22,959 bases of DNA from Monoraphidium neglectum (taxonomy: Eukaryota > Chlorophyta > Chlorophyceae > Sphaeropleales > Selenastraceae). Of this stretch, positions 1 through 10,314 are shown piece by piece (the first letter of the stretch is position 1; every line of letters begins with the position of its first letter). The DNA is taken from positions 11,643-34,601 of the forward strand of contig NW_014013397.1 in the NCBI RefSeq assembly GCF_000611645.1, in the 5' to 3' direction. The notes under the pieces are model-generated. The model saw nothing but the letters and a program-made list of their open reading frames with translations. It ran no database searches and was not told the origin of the DNA. The position numbers and the translations under genes were made by a program.

Positions 1-26
1 TAGCAGGTGCCCGGGCGGTTGCAGTG

Positions 27-262
27 GTAGGCGGCAGTGGCAGGCGCAGTGGCAGGTGCTGCGGCCGCTGCTGCGGCGGTTTTAGTAGCAGGTGCAGTGG
101 CGGTTGCAGTGGCAGGCAGCAGTGGCAGGCGCAGTGGCAGGTGCTGTGGCTGCTGCTGCGGTGGTGTTGGTGGCAGGTGCAGTGGCGGGTGCAGTGGCAG
201 GCGGCGGTGGCAGGCGCAGTGGCAGGCGCAGTAGCAGGTGCAGTTGCGGTGCAGCGCCGCCG
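27..262. repeat. G/C-rich minisatellite at the left edge
   Basis: This tract is built from degenerate copies of a short unit close to GGCAGGYGCAGT, mixed with GCTGCT/GCGGCT triplets. Several frames stay open because few stop codons can arise. The plus strand reads as Val-Ala-Gly-Ala runs and the minus strand as Ala-Thr-Ala-Pro runs. A low-complexity coding end cut by the window edge cannot be excluded, but no domain, splice pattern or stable frame supports one, so it is called a repeat. Confidence 0.7.
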
Positions 263-2259
263 CCAGGATAGAGCGCGAGAGCTACACTACTCAAGGGCAT
301 GCGGGGCGCCGGATCTTCTGAGGTGGCCGCCATGGTTTGAGCGACGGTACTCAGAGCTCCCTTTGAGCTGGCATGCGAGTGAATTTGCTGGATGTGTTGA
401 TGCCTTTCTCAGCGTTTGCCAGGTGACTTCTTTGGAGGGCAGCGGATTTCTTTTACGGTTTTCTTTTAGTCATGCATACTGTGTGCCGAGCGAGGGTGAG
501 CAGAGAATGGGAGAAGTCCCGGGACACTAGGAGCATTGCACTCATGGCTTTGCGACTTCATTCCAAACTGTGGCCTGCTGACCGGCGTTTTTGTTGCCGT
601 CCACCCCATCATTTTTTTGCGCGTCCTGCATATGCTGCAGGATACAGATTGAGGATACTGTAACGCGTATTGCACACGCACCTACTGGCTTACAGAACGA
701 GCAGAATTGACAGCACGCGCGTGTGCTGCACCGCCACCTAGTAAACCAGTCTGACCAAACGTGAATAATTCTATGCCAACGTTCTGAGGTTAGAAAATGC
801 ACCGCTTGTTACAGTTTGATTACAAACCTTGATCAGGCAGGACAGATTATGGAGTCAGCTGACTGCTCGTGACGCTGCTGCTGGTGTGGATGATCCGGGT
901 CAAACATGTGGTGAAGGATTAGAGTGGTTGTAGGATACATGGCCTGGGGTCTTGCGGTGCACCAGTGTGTGCATGGTGTGCGCAATGGACTCTAAAGAAA
1001 GTGTTGCTGTTGGCTACTGCGCATCATGAATGCATGGCTGCTGTGTAGCCGTGATGAGCGGCCACGCAAGTTGACGCACACGTGATTGAACGCAGTGCAC
1101 TGACCTGCAGGAGCACCAGAGCAATCCTGCAGTGGGTGTCGCGGCAGCCAAAAAGCCACCAGTGTACGGCCCCTGGACATGCATCACGCCGCAGGGGGCT
1201 GGGTGGTGCGTGGGGCCCGCACGCGTGCGCGGACAAGCGGGTGTGGCAGCAAAGCAGAGATGAGGCCCAGCTCATGATGTGAACAGCTTCAAACACCCAT
1301 CCCAACTGTGCCTGATTCTTGCCAGGATCAACGCAAACAACACCTGCAAACCAAATCTTGTCATTCCACGGTGGAGAATCAATCTGACTCAACAATTGAC
1401 CACGCGTGCCCTGAGCCCATGCAGAAAGTGTGTTCATGCGAATGTGGACTGTTCCATGCGCCCGCCAAATCGCATGGCGATTTGGTGCAAAACCTGGAGC
1501 ACCTGCAACAATATGCGCACATGTGTGCTGCGTGTATGAATGCATGAACGCGTGGGAGATCAAACTGCCTGCGATGCAGCCGCTCAAAATGGTTGGCGGC
1601 CGCTTGACAGGCAGGCTAATCACAATCGCAACTTCAACAGCTGCAAAGCCACCACGAAGAGTGGCCTGCTATGAATGTAACCCTGCCGCTTGCGCCGGCA
1701 GAGCCGGGGCGCGGGCATGGACCTGCCAGCCCAAAGATTCTTGCAGGCCTGTAAACCAGGACGGCTTGTCCGCGCGGCTATGCCATGGGCGCCGGCTGCC
1801 GCGGCGGAAGCTGCAGATATTGGGCGACGTTTTCTGATGTGATGAAAAGAAAGACCGTAGAACAAATTGTTTTGTCATTCTGCCGCTCGGCCATGCACCC
1901 CTCACCGCTCAGAAAGACCTAAACACATATACAGACACCGCAACACACACATACACACACGCACGACGTATCCCAGAACGCGGCCTCCGGCCTGGCGCTG
2001 CACATCGCGCCGGCCGTCTGCGGGCCCACCAGGACCCTGGCTGGCTCTTGCGCGCTGAACAAGCCGGGACTGGCGCCACGCTGCATGCCAGCGCACAACA
2101 ACCATCTGCGGGGACCCCCGTCATGTCGCTGCCGCACCCGGCGTCTGCTGCCGCTCCCTGGGGGTCCGCCCAAGCGGAGAGCTTCCTTCCAGCGTGCCGC
2201 GGCTGCAGCTGAGCGGCCGAGGGAGGGGCTCGGCCGAGGGCGCCGCGAGTGGGCGCGTC
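263..2259. other. Long stretch without a recognised gene
   Basis: I read both strands here and recognise no protein family, tRNA or rRNA. The longest open frame is on the minus strand (1024-1623); it has no motif and an unstructured composition typical of chance. A short CA-rich patch lies around 1926-1965. The right part is presumably the 3' UTR and downstream flank of the sterol desaturase gene, which ends at 2260 on the minus strand. No convincing TGTAA polyadenylation motif lies close to that stop. Confidence 0.5.
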
Positions 2260-4260
2260 TCAGCCAGCCCTCCTGGGGCCGGCTGCTGCCTTGTGGGCCG
2301 CAAAGCTTTCTGGGGTCACCAGGGTGCCGTGGAGCCAGTCCATAAGAATCAGGTACTGGCCTGCCGATTTATGATTGATGATTATGATTGATTGTTCAGC
2401 GGGTGGATGGTTTGGGTAAGGTCAGCAGCGACAGGGGGGGGGGCGGATGTGAGGAGTGACTGGGAAGCTCGACCAACCTGTGGGCCCTGCACCCTTTGAC
2501 GGCACCGCGCGCCCTGCCGCGTCCGCTCAGGTGCCAGGCGCGCCAGCGCCGCACAGTTGCCCGCCAGGCGCCGCCCCCGCTGGCTTCCGCCCAGCCACGC
2601 CTAGCAGTATGACGTTGTGACACGGCACTTGCACCGCCCCTCTCAACCCCAGCGCACCATAGTTGTGGCGGTAAGTTGTGTGGTGGATCGTGTGGTACCC
2701 CGCCCCCATTACATATGGCACGCCGCCATGAACGTTGTCGTGCGTGTTGGCGGCCCTGGTGCACCAGAGCGCGCGAGAGAGAGATGCAACTGGCAATTTT
2801 GGGCAGCCCGAAAGGGGTGGGGCCCAGCATGCGTGAAGGAGTTCCCACCTTGCCAGTAACGGTGCCAGGTGCCATATCTTGGCCCTGCCACAATTGCCGG
2901 CATTTCAAGCCACATGGCACGCAGCCGGCCACAAAGCAGTTTACTATCGCTGCGACTGCCAATCCACTTCACTTCCCTAGGCTTTGCGGCCACTGCTCAT
3001 GCCCCTGCAGCAACACGTGTCAGCGGTCACATATCAATCAATGTGGTTTGCTTGTCCACACCTGCACAATCGTCACTCACCAGAGGGATGACAAACCCAG
3101 GAGCACCTCGTACGTAATGTAGTGCATCGGGATGACACACAGCATGAGCGCGTAGGGCAACGCCTGCGCGATGCCGTCTGCGCACACGCGGGGGACGGGG
3201 CACAGGGGTCCGTTACGCTCCGGCCAGCCAAAGCCACCTCATCCAAGCTGAAGTAACCCCCTGCATAATACGCGTCAGCCTACCCCTTCCCTGCAAAGTG
3301 TCCCCTTCCTGCTTGCATCCACCTAACAACCCCTGTCGCAGGGTGCGACAGGGCGCCCTGCTCACCTGCAGAGTGGACCGCCAGGCCCGCAAACGGCGAC
3401 ATGGTGTGCTCCTTATTGAATGCGTGGTGCACGCAGTGGACGTTTTTGTACAGCCAAGGCACGCTGTGCATGGTCCTGTGGACGAGGTACACCCCGTACT
3501 CGACGGCGAGCATGTAGATGACTAACGAGATGACGTAAGCGGCCGGTGACGACGCGTCTGACACGCGGGCGTACGCCCGCGTCCACCCCGCCTCCGCCGC
3601 TGCCTCGACGGCGGTGGGCAGCAGCGTGACGCCGGGGATCGCGCGGAAGCTGGCGAGCAGCTGCGCGTGGATGCTCGGCCGCGACAGCAGCGAGAGCCCG
3701 CCGGGCCCGGCGCCGGGCGCGCCGCGGAGCGCTTGGGCGGCGATCCAGGCGGCACCGGGCAGTACGCATATCGCGGCCGCCAGCAGGCAGTTGCGGAGCC
3801 ACGTCTGGGCGGCGTGCGGCAGCGCTTCGCGCCAGGCTGGGGGCAGGACGGCGCCGAGCACAAGCTCGTTCTTCCAGATGTTGTGGGCCCGTATCAACGC
3901 AGCCGCATCCGCCGTCCGCGGCGGCGCGGGCGGAGGGGCTGCCGCCGTCCGCGGCGGCGCGGGCGGTGGGGCTGAGCAGTTTGTGCGGTCGCCTTCGTCG
4001 TCCCAGAGGCCAACCACCATGGCAAGCCGCGGCCAAACCCTGGTGGGTTCCCCGCACAGCGCCTGCGTGGCACATGCTGCCGCGGAAGATAAGCTGCAGG
4101 ATTCACAAGGCGGCGCAGCAGTCACGGCGCTGACAGGGAGCACGGCGGGCGGCGCCACCGGCGCTGTAACAACTGTGACTGGCATCGACGTGCACCGGTG
4201 CGGCGCCGCGGCCAGCAGCAGCAGAAGTGCTGCAGCGGCCACGGCCGCAGCCGCACGCAT
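2260..4260 (-). CDS. STE1: Sterol C5-desaturase (Delta7-sterol-C5(6)-desaturase), fatty acid hydroxylase superfamily
   Basis: Predicted exons on the minus strand are 4260-3366, 3177-3081, 2755-2658 and 2360-2260 (stop TGA), giving about 396 residues. Donors are GTGAGC, GTGAGT and GTGCGC, and all acceptors end in CAG. The three iron-binding histidine boxes are visible: HRTMH at 261-265, HCVHH at 275-279 and HTIHH at 352-356. Family hallmarks surround them ([41 protein letters not shown]). Hydrophobic segments lie near 165-190, 238-258 and 303-325, as expected for an ER membrane enzyme. By family knowledge it introduces the C5 double bond into Delta7-sterols in sterol synthesis, using O2 and cytochrome b5. 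Two oddities stand out. The N-terminal extension is long and Ala/Pro-rich, begins with a signal-like hydrophobic stretch, and makes the protein roughly 100 residues longer than plant STE1. In addition, the usual GHY after the third box is GQY. It is divergent from the NLE1 gene. Confidence 0.9.
3911..3973 (-). repeat. 33-bp tandem duplication inside the sterol desaturase exon 1
   Basis: Two adjacent copies with a 33-bp period (3911-3943 and 3944-3973) differ at one base in the shared 30 bp. The period is a multiple of three, so it duplicates 11 residues of an Ala/Pro-rich segment ([10 protein letters not shown] type) ahead of the catalytic part without breaking the frame. Confidence 0.85.
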
Positions 4261-5320
4261 TACTGAAATGTCTGTGTAGGATGCTCAGCGCAGAAGCTGG
4301 CCTGTTGGCCCCTCTCTCGACGCTCGTCACAGCCTTGGGCACGATTCCTCTTGGGACACGGGCAGTCTCCCAATCAATCAAATATGTTGCCGTTATGTAA
4401 TATGTGCGGAGGCGCGCGCTGGATACCCTTGTTCGCCACCGAGCGCTGCAGGTCACTTGCCAACATCGACTGGTGAGAAACCCTCATGTATAATCATGAA
4501 AGGCCTTGGAAGCATCCGCAACTATATTGCGCCGTGAGCAAGGTCGTATTCTTCTTGGGCCTACGTTCCTCGCAGTGCGGCTTCAGCCATGGGCCGGATA
4601 GTCACTGAACAGCAACTACGCTGAGGCACAGTCATCAGCTAGCTCGAATGCTTATTTTCCGAAGGCGCACGCGGGGGCCATGGTGGCGATGCAGCAGCTC
4701 GCAACCACCACGACAGTCCAAGGTGGCAAGTTATGGCGCTTTACGGTACCGGCAAACTACAAGCGCAGCCCAAGTGAATTGCGAACCGGCGTTCGAGACT
4801 GAAAGAAACAAGTCCTCCGTGTTGGTGGAGCGTCTTTGTTGTTCGCTGCATGCGTGCGCTTCTGTTGCAGCGGGACCGTTTTGGCCAAGTCCGGTCTGTG
4901 CATTTGACCGCGTCGAATGATGCGCCTGGTACTCTAAGTTCGGACAGCTGCCACGGGCATTCTTCTATCTGTAAAATGATTATGGATGCAAAATGGTTAT
5001 AATATGTGACACAACAGCACTGCAGCGGCGAAGTAACGGTCTCTTGCAAATGCGCGGCCCGCGCCTGGGCTACAGTACACAGTCTTGATGATGGTTTTGT
5101 TGGCCACGAAAGCATTGATCTGTGGCAGATGTTGTTTCAAAACCGTGGGACTTTGTATTGAGGGCGCGCCCAAGCCGACCATATGACAGCACGGCGGCGG
5201 CCGGTGTCACCGGGTGTCGAAGCCATGCGCACCATCCCCCGACCTCGCTTGCAGTCAGACCCTGTAGCTGGTATGCAAAAAGCTACATTTTAATAGATGC
5301 TTGAAAGCGTCGCAGCAATC
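4261..5320. promoter_or_regulatory. Shared upstream region of the divergent sterol desaturase and NLE1 genes
   Basis: About 1.06 kb separates two divergent start codons, so both promoters should lie here. I see no clear TATA box at a convincing distance from either start. The composition is more AT-rich than the flanking exons, with ATATG and TAATATG patches near 4380-4405 and 4980-5010. No coding frame in this stretch resembles a known protein. Confidence 0.45.
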
Positions 5321-8300
5321 ATGGCGAACGAGGAACCCCCCGCAAAGCAGCCCCGCTTGGACCCGGAGGCAGCAAACGTCATTATACAATTTCATACATC
5401 TGATGGGGAAACCACAGGTGAACCGCGCGCGTGCTACATCCTCGCCGCCCCACTGCCGCCCGCTGCGCCGCTGCGCCGCCGCCTGGCCGCCGCGCCGCCC
5501 CGCCGCACGCCTCCGGCGCAGCTTTGCGCCCCGCTTTTGTTTTGCATGCGACGTCCGCATGTGAACGTCGCCTCTGGCAGGGCCCCAGCTGGACGTGCCG
5601 CAGGGCGTCACGACGGCGCAGCTGGAGACGTTGCTGAACGGCCTGCTGCAGAATGATGAGAAGATGCCATACTCTTTTTATCTGGACGATCAGGTGGGGC
5701 TATGGTTGGATGAAACACGATGAGCCTGCACCTGGCGCCAATCAAGGGGCTCTGGGAACGTGCTAAGCACGGCCACAGTCCCTGGAAAGCAGCGCCGCGC
5801 CCAGTGACGTGACGGCAGCTGCGGGGGCGGCTGCGCAAGGCCTACGCAGCCGCGGCGCGGCGGCCGCCGAGGCCCGAAGCACCGGCCGCCCCACCCGTTG
5901 CCGCCATCCCGCCGGCCACACGTGCAGGAGCTGAGCGGGGAGCTGGGCGCCCACCTCTTGAAGGCTGGCGCGTCGGTGGAGCGGGCGCTGCGCATCACAT
6001 ACCTCCCCCAGGCGGTGAGCGACTCTTGGACCCAAGAAGGGGCTCCTGGGGGACAGGAGATGTTCCCCTGCCTCTGATTGGCTTTGTGGTCAGGGCAGCG
6101 GCGTGCCTGTCGTGAACCCAGCACAAGGGCAGCCGTGTCGCGTCGCCTCGCATGCGGATCGCGCCGCTTCGTGCGCCGCGACACGCAGCACGTGGCAGCA
6201 GCCGGCGCGCCGCCCACCGCCCGCGTTTGCTGCGCCCTGCAGGTCTTCCGGGTGCGCCCCGTTGCGCGGTGCACCGCCAGCATGCCGGGCCACTCCGAGG
6301 CGGTGCTGGCGGTGCACTTCAGCCCGGATGGGCGGCGGCTGGCCAGCGGCAGCGGGGACACGACGGTGCGGCTGTGGGACCTCAACACGCAGCTGCCGCA
6401 GTGCGAGTGCAAGGTGGGGCTCATTGGGCTGGTCCACGGTGTTCATGTCTGTGGGGCGGTCGATGAGCACGTACTGTGCATATGCAGTCAAGGAAAATGT
6501 TGGGCCTTGGTTTTCAGAGACTGCTTGGATGTATTTGGCGGGGGAGAACGGCGGCAGGAGGTGGGCTCTCCGCATTTGCATCCCCTCAACAGCCAAGGAG
6601 GCGCACGGCATTCACTCAAGACCCTCCAATTGCACACGCACACCAGGGTCACAGAAACTGGGTGCTCGTGGTGGCGTGGTCGCCCGACGCCCAGATGATT
6701 GCCAGCGGCGACATGGACGGGTCGATCCTGCTGTGGGACCCCAAGGACGGGAAGCTGCTGGGCAGCTGCAGCGGCCACAAGAAGTGGATCACATCCTTGG
6801 TGGGGGCTGCTATCCGGCGGGGGTTGGGGCAGTGGTGCCTTGCTTGCTGGTTTGCAGGCAGCCAAGCTTAGCTGGCTGCGCCAGGCGCACAAGCCAACTG
6901 CGCGGTCTTGAGAAAGGAGCTGTCATAGTTTTGATCGCCGCCGCCGCCACCCCCGCCGCCCTCTTTGGCAGGCATGGGAGCCGGCGCACAAGGCGCTGCC
7001 CAGCCGGCGGTTTGTGAGCGGCAGCAAGGACATGACCGTGCGGGTGTGGGACGCCGCGACGCGGCGGTGCCTCTTCACGATGAGCAGCCACACCATGGTG
7101 CGGGGCGCGGTGACGCTTTTGGGGGGATTGGCGAGGAGCTGGGTGTTGGCGTGTGGGTTGGGTGAGCGTGGGCGCATGAGACTGCGCGTGTCAAGGCCGT
7201 GGGGTGGGTGGCGAGCGCGCCATTGAGCTGGTGGTGAGCCTGGGACCGGAGCAGGGGCGCTGGATGAGCCATCTGATGGGGCAGCGGCTGGGAGAGGGGT
7301 GTTCGCGGGCCCAGGAAGGAGGGCCAATACAAGAGGCGGTCACGCATCAGTGCTGTTGATGAGCAAGCGCACAATCCACGTCTTTTCACACATCAGCATG
7401 CGTGCATCCGTGCTCCGGCGGGCCCCGCGCCCTGAGCAGGTTATCACAGCCGTCAAGTGGGGCGGCGAGGGGCTCATCTACTCCGCGAGCCGCGACACCA
7501 CCATCAACTGCTGGGATGCAGCTGACGGGAAGCTGGTCCGCTGCCTCAAGGTGCGCTCGCGGGGGACTGCCTGCAATCGCTGCACCGCACCGCATCAAGC
7601 GCATGGGTGCGGGCGCGGGTGAGGCCTGGGGAATCGCGCGGCCATGCAGTCGGTCCCGTGCCGGCGTGGCGGCGCCCAGTTCCAAAGCCCCCCTCCGGCC
7701 ACGCACGGTGGGCGTGACACTCAGGCGCTGGCCATCTTGTAATTTGGACCTGGCTCAACCTGCCCACTCGTGACTGTATCGAGGACCAACCACTATCTTC
7801 TCCCCCCACCCAGACACCTGTATTGCACACCACTAACCCAGCTGCTTCACCGACCTGTCGCCCTGCCCTCTCCCTCACCCATCCTTTCAACAGCCCTCTG
7901 CTCCTGCTCCACACACACACCCACTTTTCCATACACCTGCAAACCCACACACCCACACCCACACACCCACACCCGCATACCCACACCCGCACACCCACAC
8001 ACCCACACACCGCAGGGGCACGGCCACTGGGTCAACACCCTGGCCCTCAGCAGCGAGTACGCCCTCAGGACTGGGCCCTTTGACCACAAGGGGGCAGCGC
8101 CTGATGACCCCGAGGAGGCCAAGGCGGTGGGTGCCGCGGCTGGGCGGTCTAGGACTTTGTTCAGATCGCAGGCCTCTGGGTCACCTGAGGGCTTGAGGTG
8201 CAGAGATCAGGAGGTTCGAGCAGCGGCCATGTGCACCACGGCAGGAGAAGGGGGTTGAGGGGCGGGCGTGGAGAGGGGTTGCAGGCAGGGGAGTGCCACC

Positions 8301-9551
8301 CGGCCACCAGAGGCCCGCTCGGGGACTGCAGCGGTCGGATTTGCAAGGATTCACACCACCCCCTCACTTCCGCGGCATCCTCAGCCACCTCTGGGCACCC
8401 TCCCATCAAACGGCACCGCCTCTCAAGCTTTGCTCACGTACCCCCCTCCCCCTTCTCAACACCGCCTGGCGCGCCCGCAGGCGGCGCAGAAGCGGTACGA
8501 TGAGGCGACGGGTGGCCGCCCCGAGCGCCTCGTCAGCGGCAGCGACGACTTCACGATGTTTCTCTGGCAGCCGTCGGCGGGCAAGGCGCACCTTGCGCGG
8601 CTGACGGGGCACGTGCAGCTGATCAACCAGGTGGGGGCCTGATGGGGTTGGTGGGCCTGCGTTCGGATGATTATAGTGTGAGCTGCTTGTGAGGGTGAAT
8701 GCGTTGTGTGGAGGGCGCCGCCATGCTGCGGCGGGGTGCTTCGCGCTTCAACCCTTGTAGCCCGTTTCCCAAAATTGATCTGTAAGCGCACTCCTGCTTT
8801 CGACCTCTATAACCTCCCCCCCCCCCTCCTGAAACAGGTGACATTCTCCCCAGATGGCCGCTGGGTGATCAGCGCCAGCTTCGACAAGAGCATCAAGCTG
8901 TGGGACGGCGCAAAGGGGACCTTCCTAGCCACGTTCCGTGGCCACGTGGGGCCGGTCTATCAGGTGGGGGGCCGTCCATCTCTTGCGCACACGCGCATGC
9001 TTGCTTTCTTCTGTGTGGAATATTTGGCAGCAGACAGCCACCAACGCTTCCTGTCCCATGAGCCGCTTGCTTGTCGTTGTGCATCCTGCCCACCTTTGCT
9101 GACTGCAAACCCTGACCCTTGCTTCACCTCCAGGTCGCGTGGTCGAGCGACAGCCGGCTCTTTGTCAGCGGCAGCAAAGACAGCACCCTCAAGGTGGGGC
9201 AGCCGCGCCGCGCGCGTGCGGCTCAAACAGCTCACCACTGCGCACCTATCCACCCGCGCCCACCCGCTTCAGCCCCGCCAAACGACCTACCACTCAGTAT
9301 TGCCTCCCCTCCTGGCAGCAGCACGCCTCCTTGCCCGCGGCCGCTGGCCCGCTCCTGGACACCTGCCATCTTACTGTAGGACTGACGCAACCCCCACTAA
9401 ACCTCCCCAGGTGTGGGACGTGCGCACAAAGAAGCTGCTGGTGGACCTGCCTGGCCACGCGGACGAGGTGTTTACGGTCGACTGGAGCCCGACAGCCGGC
9501 GGCGTGGCGTCGGGCGGCAAGGACAGGGTGCTCAAGCTCTGGCGACACTGA
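5321..9551 (+). CDS. NLE1: Notchless homologue, NLE/WD40 ribosome biogenesis factor (Rsa4-like)
   Basis: Twelve exons: 5321-5417, 5581-5693, 5928-6014, 6243-6413, 6647-6799, 6972-7097, 7440-7550, 8016-8126, 8481-8630, 8838-8963, 9134-9193 and 9411-9551 (TGA). Joined, they give 481 residues, very near the family length of about 485. Residues 16-100 form the NLE domain (IIQFHTSDGE, LPQAVFRVR). Eight WD repeats follow, with VRLWD, ILLWD, VRVWD, INCWD, FLWQP, IKLWD, LKVWD and LKLWRH ends. Signature blocks include GHGHWVNTLALS, YALRTG, ERLVSGSDDF, SASFDKSIKLWD and LPGHADEV. By family knowledge the protein sits on pre-60S particles and its NLE domain binds the AAA ATPase Midasin/Rea1, driving late nuclear maturation. 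Ten of the eleven introns are phase 0. The ATG at 5321 has A at -3 and G at +4; an in-frame ATG at 5297 would add 8 residues and cannot be ruled out. Confidence 0.95.
7909..8011 (+). repeat. CA-rich (CACACCC) tract in NLE1 intron 7
   Basis: The tract has short CA runs (7909-7924) and then a dense CACACC/CCCACA array (7943-8011). It ends four bases before the first base of exon 8 and so replaces an ordinary polypyrimidine tract directly ahead of the 3' splice site. Confidence 0.9.
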
Positions 9552-9810
9552 CCAGACTGACGGCTTTTCTCGAGCGTAAGATGGCATGCAGAGCGTATGT
9601 GTGTTTGTCTGGTCACAAGCAGCAGTTACATCCCCTATGCTTCTTCGCACGTATGGTCTGGTGTCCGTTTTATTCACTTCCTGCTTGCGTTCGCAGCCGT
9701 GGGCGAGGGCCTACCTCAGTAGCGCTGCGCTTCCAAATTGTGCTGTCGCCTTGCCGCCCTGTTACCGTACGTGTCTGGCAGCGTGGCGTTGTGTGGCCAG
9801 TGACCACACG

Positions 9811-9815
9811 TGTAA
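9811..9815 (+). terminator. Candidate polyadenylation signal TGTAA for NLE1
   Basis: TGTAA is the dominant polyadenylation motif of green algae by established knowledge. This copy lies 260 nt past the NLE1 stop codon, a plausible 3' UTR length. A 5-base motif is common by chance, so the call rests on position and on the opposing copy just downstream. Confidence 0.35.
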
Positions 9816-9833
9816 GGTTATGTGACGGTCTGA

Positions 9834-9838
9834 TTACA
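9834..9838 (-). terminator. Candidate polyadenylation signal TGTAA for the ferredoxin gene
   Basis: Read on the minus strand this is TGTAA, about 480 nt past the predicted ferredoxin stop. It faces the NLE1 motif 18 bases away. Used together, the two would make the transcripts overlap only slightly. The evidence is motif and position only. Confidence 0.3.
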
Positions 9839-10314
9839 CTGGATCGTGCAGGGACAAATTGAGAGTCTGGCCTAGAACTACCGGTAAAAGTATTGCGAAC
9901 AGGTGGGAGGAGGAGGCATGTGTAGTGACAGGGAGCGCAATCTGGGGCACCTCCTTCACTTGATTGGAGCCTTGTTTGACTATTTTCCGTTGGATGGGCG
10001 GCCATGCAGGCGGACATGGTACGCAACGGGTATGGAGTGCAGGCTGATGATCAGCCATTGTTCAGTGGCCGCACACCAACATCTCAGAAGGACGGGTTTT
10101 GGACCAGTTCATACACATCGTGCCAGGCCCAGCAAATGCTTCAATTGGGGTCAACTCAAAGGCACGTTTCGAATCTGTTGACTGCGTGTTATCGTCAGAT
10201 CAGTTGGCATATTGATTGTTGGCCTGCTGCAAATCAAAAGTTGGAGGCAGCCGTCCGCATGCATGCTCCAACTGTGCATTGTGGACAACACACGACCCCA
10301 TAATTATGATGTCA

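Larger units (their letters stand above)
9552..10314. other. Convergent intergenic region between NLE1 and the ferredoxin gene
   Basis: The two genes end facing each other, so this 763-bp gap should carry both 3' UTRs. It contains no recognisable coding sequence or RNA gene. Its notable content is a pair of oppositely oriented TGTAA motifs at 9811-9815 (plus) and 9834-9838 (minus), listed separately. A second minus-strand TGTAA lies near 9625-9629. Confidence 0.6.

Noticed and set aside
1024..1623. 199-codon minus-strand open frame
   Set aside because: It has no recognisable motif, a composition with many His, Cys and Trp residues typical of chance translation, and no flanking exons that continue it.
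3614..4279. 221-codon plus-strand open frame opposite the sterol desaturase
   Set aside because: It is the antisense shadow of the GC-rich desaturase exon 1. The opposite strand has the histidine boxes and consistent splicing.
7909..8011. CCCACA array considered as an interstitial telomeric repeat
   Set aside because: The units are CA/CCCACA and degenerate, not the plant/algal TTTAGGG or TTTTAGGG types. The position inside an intron next to the acceptor fits a microsatellite.
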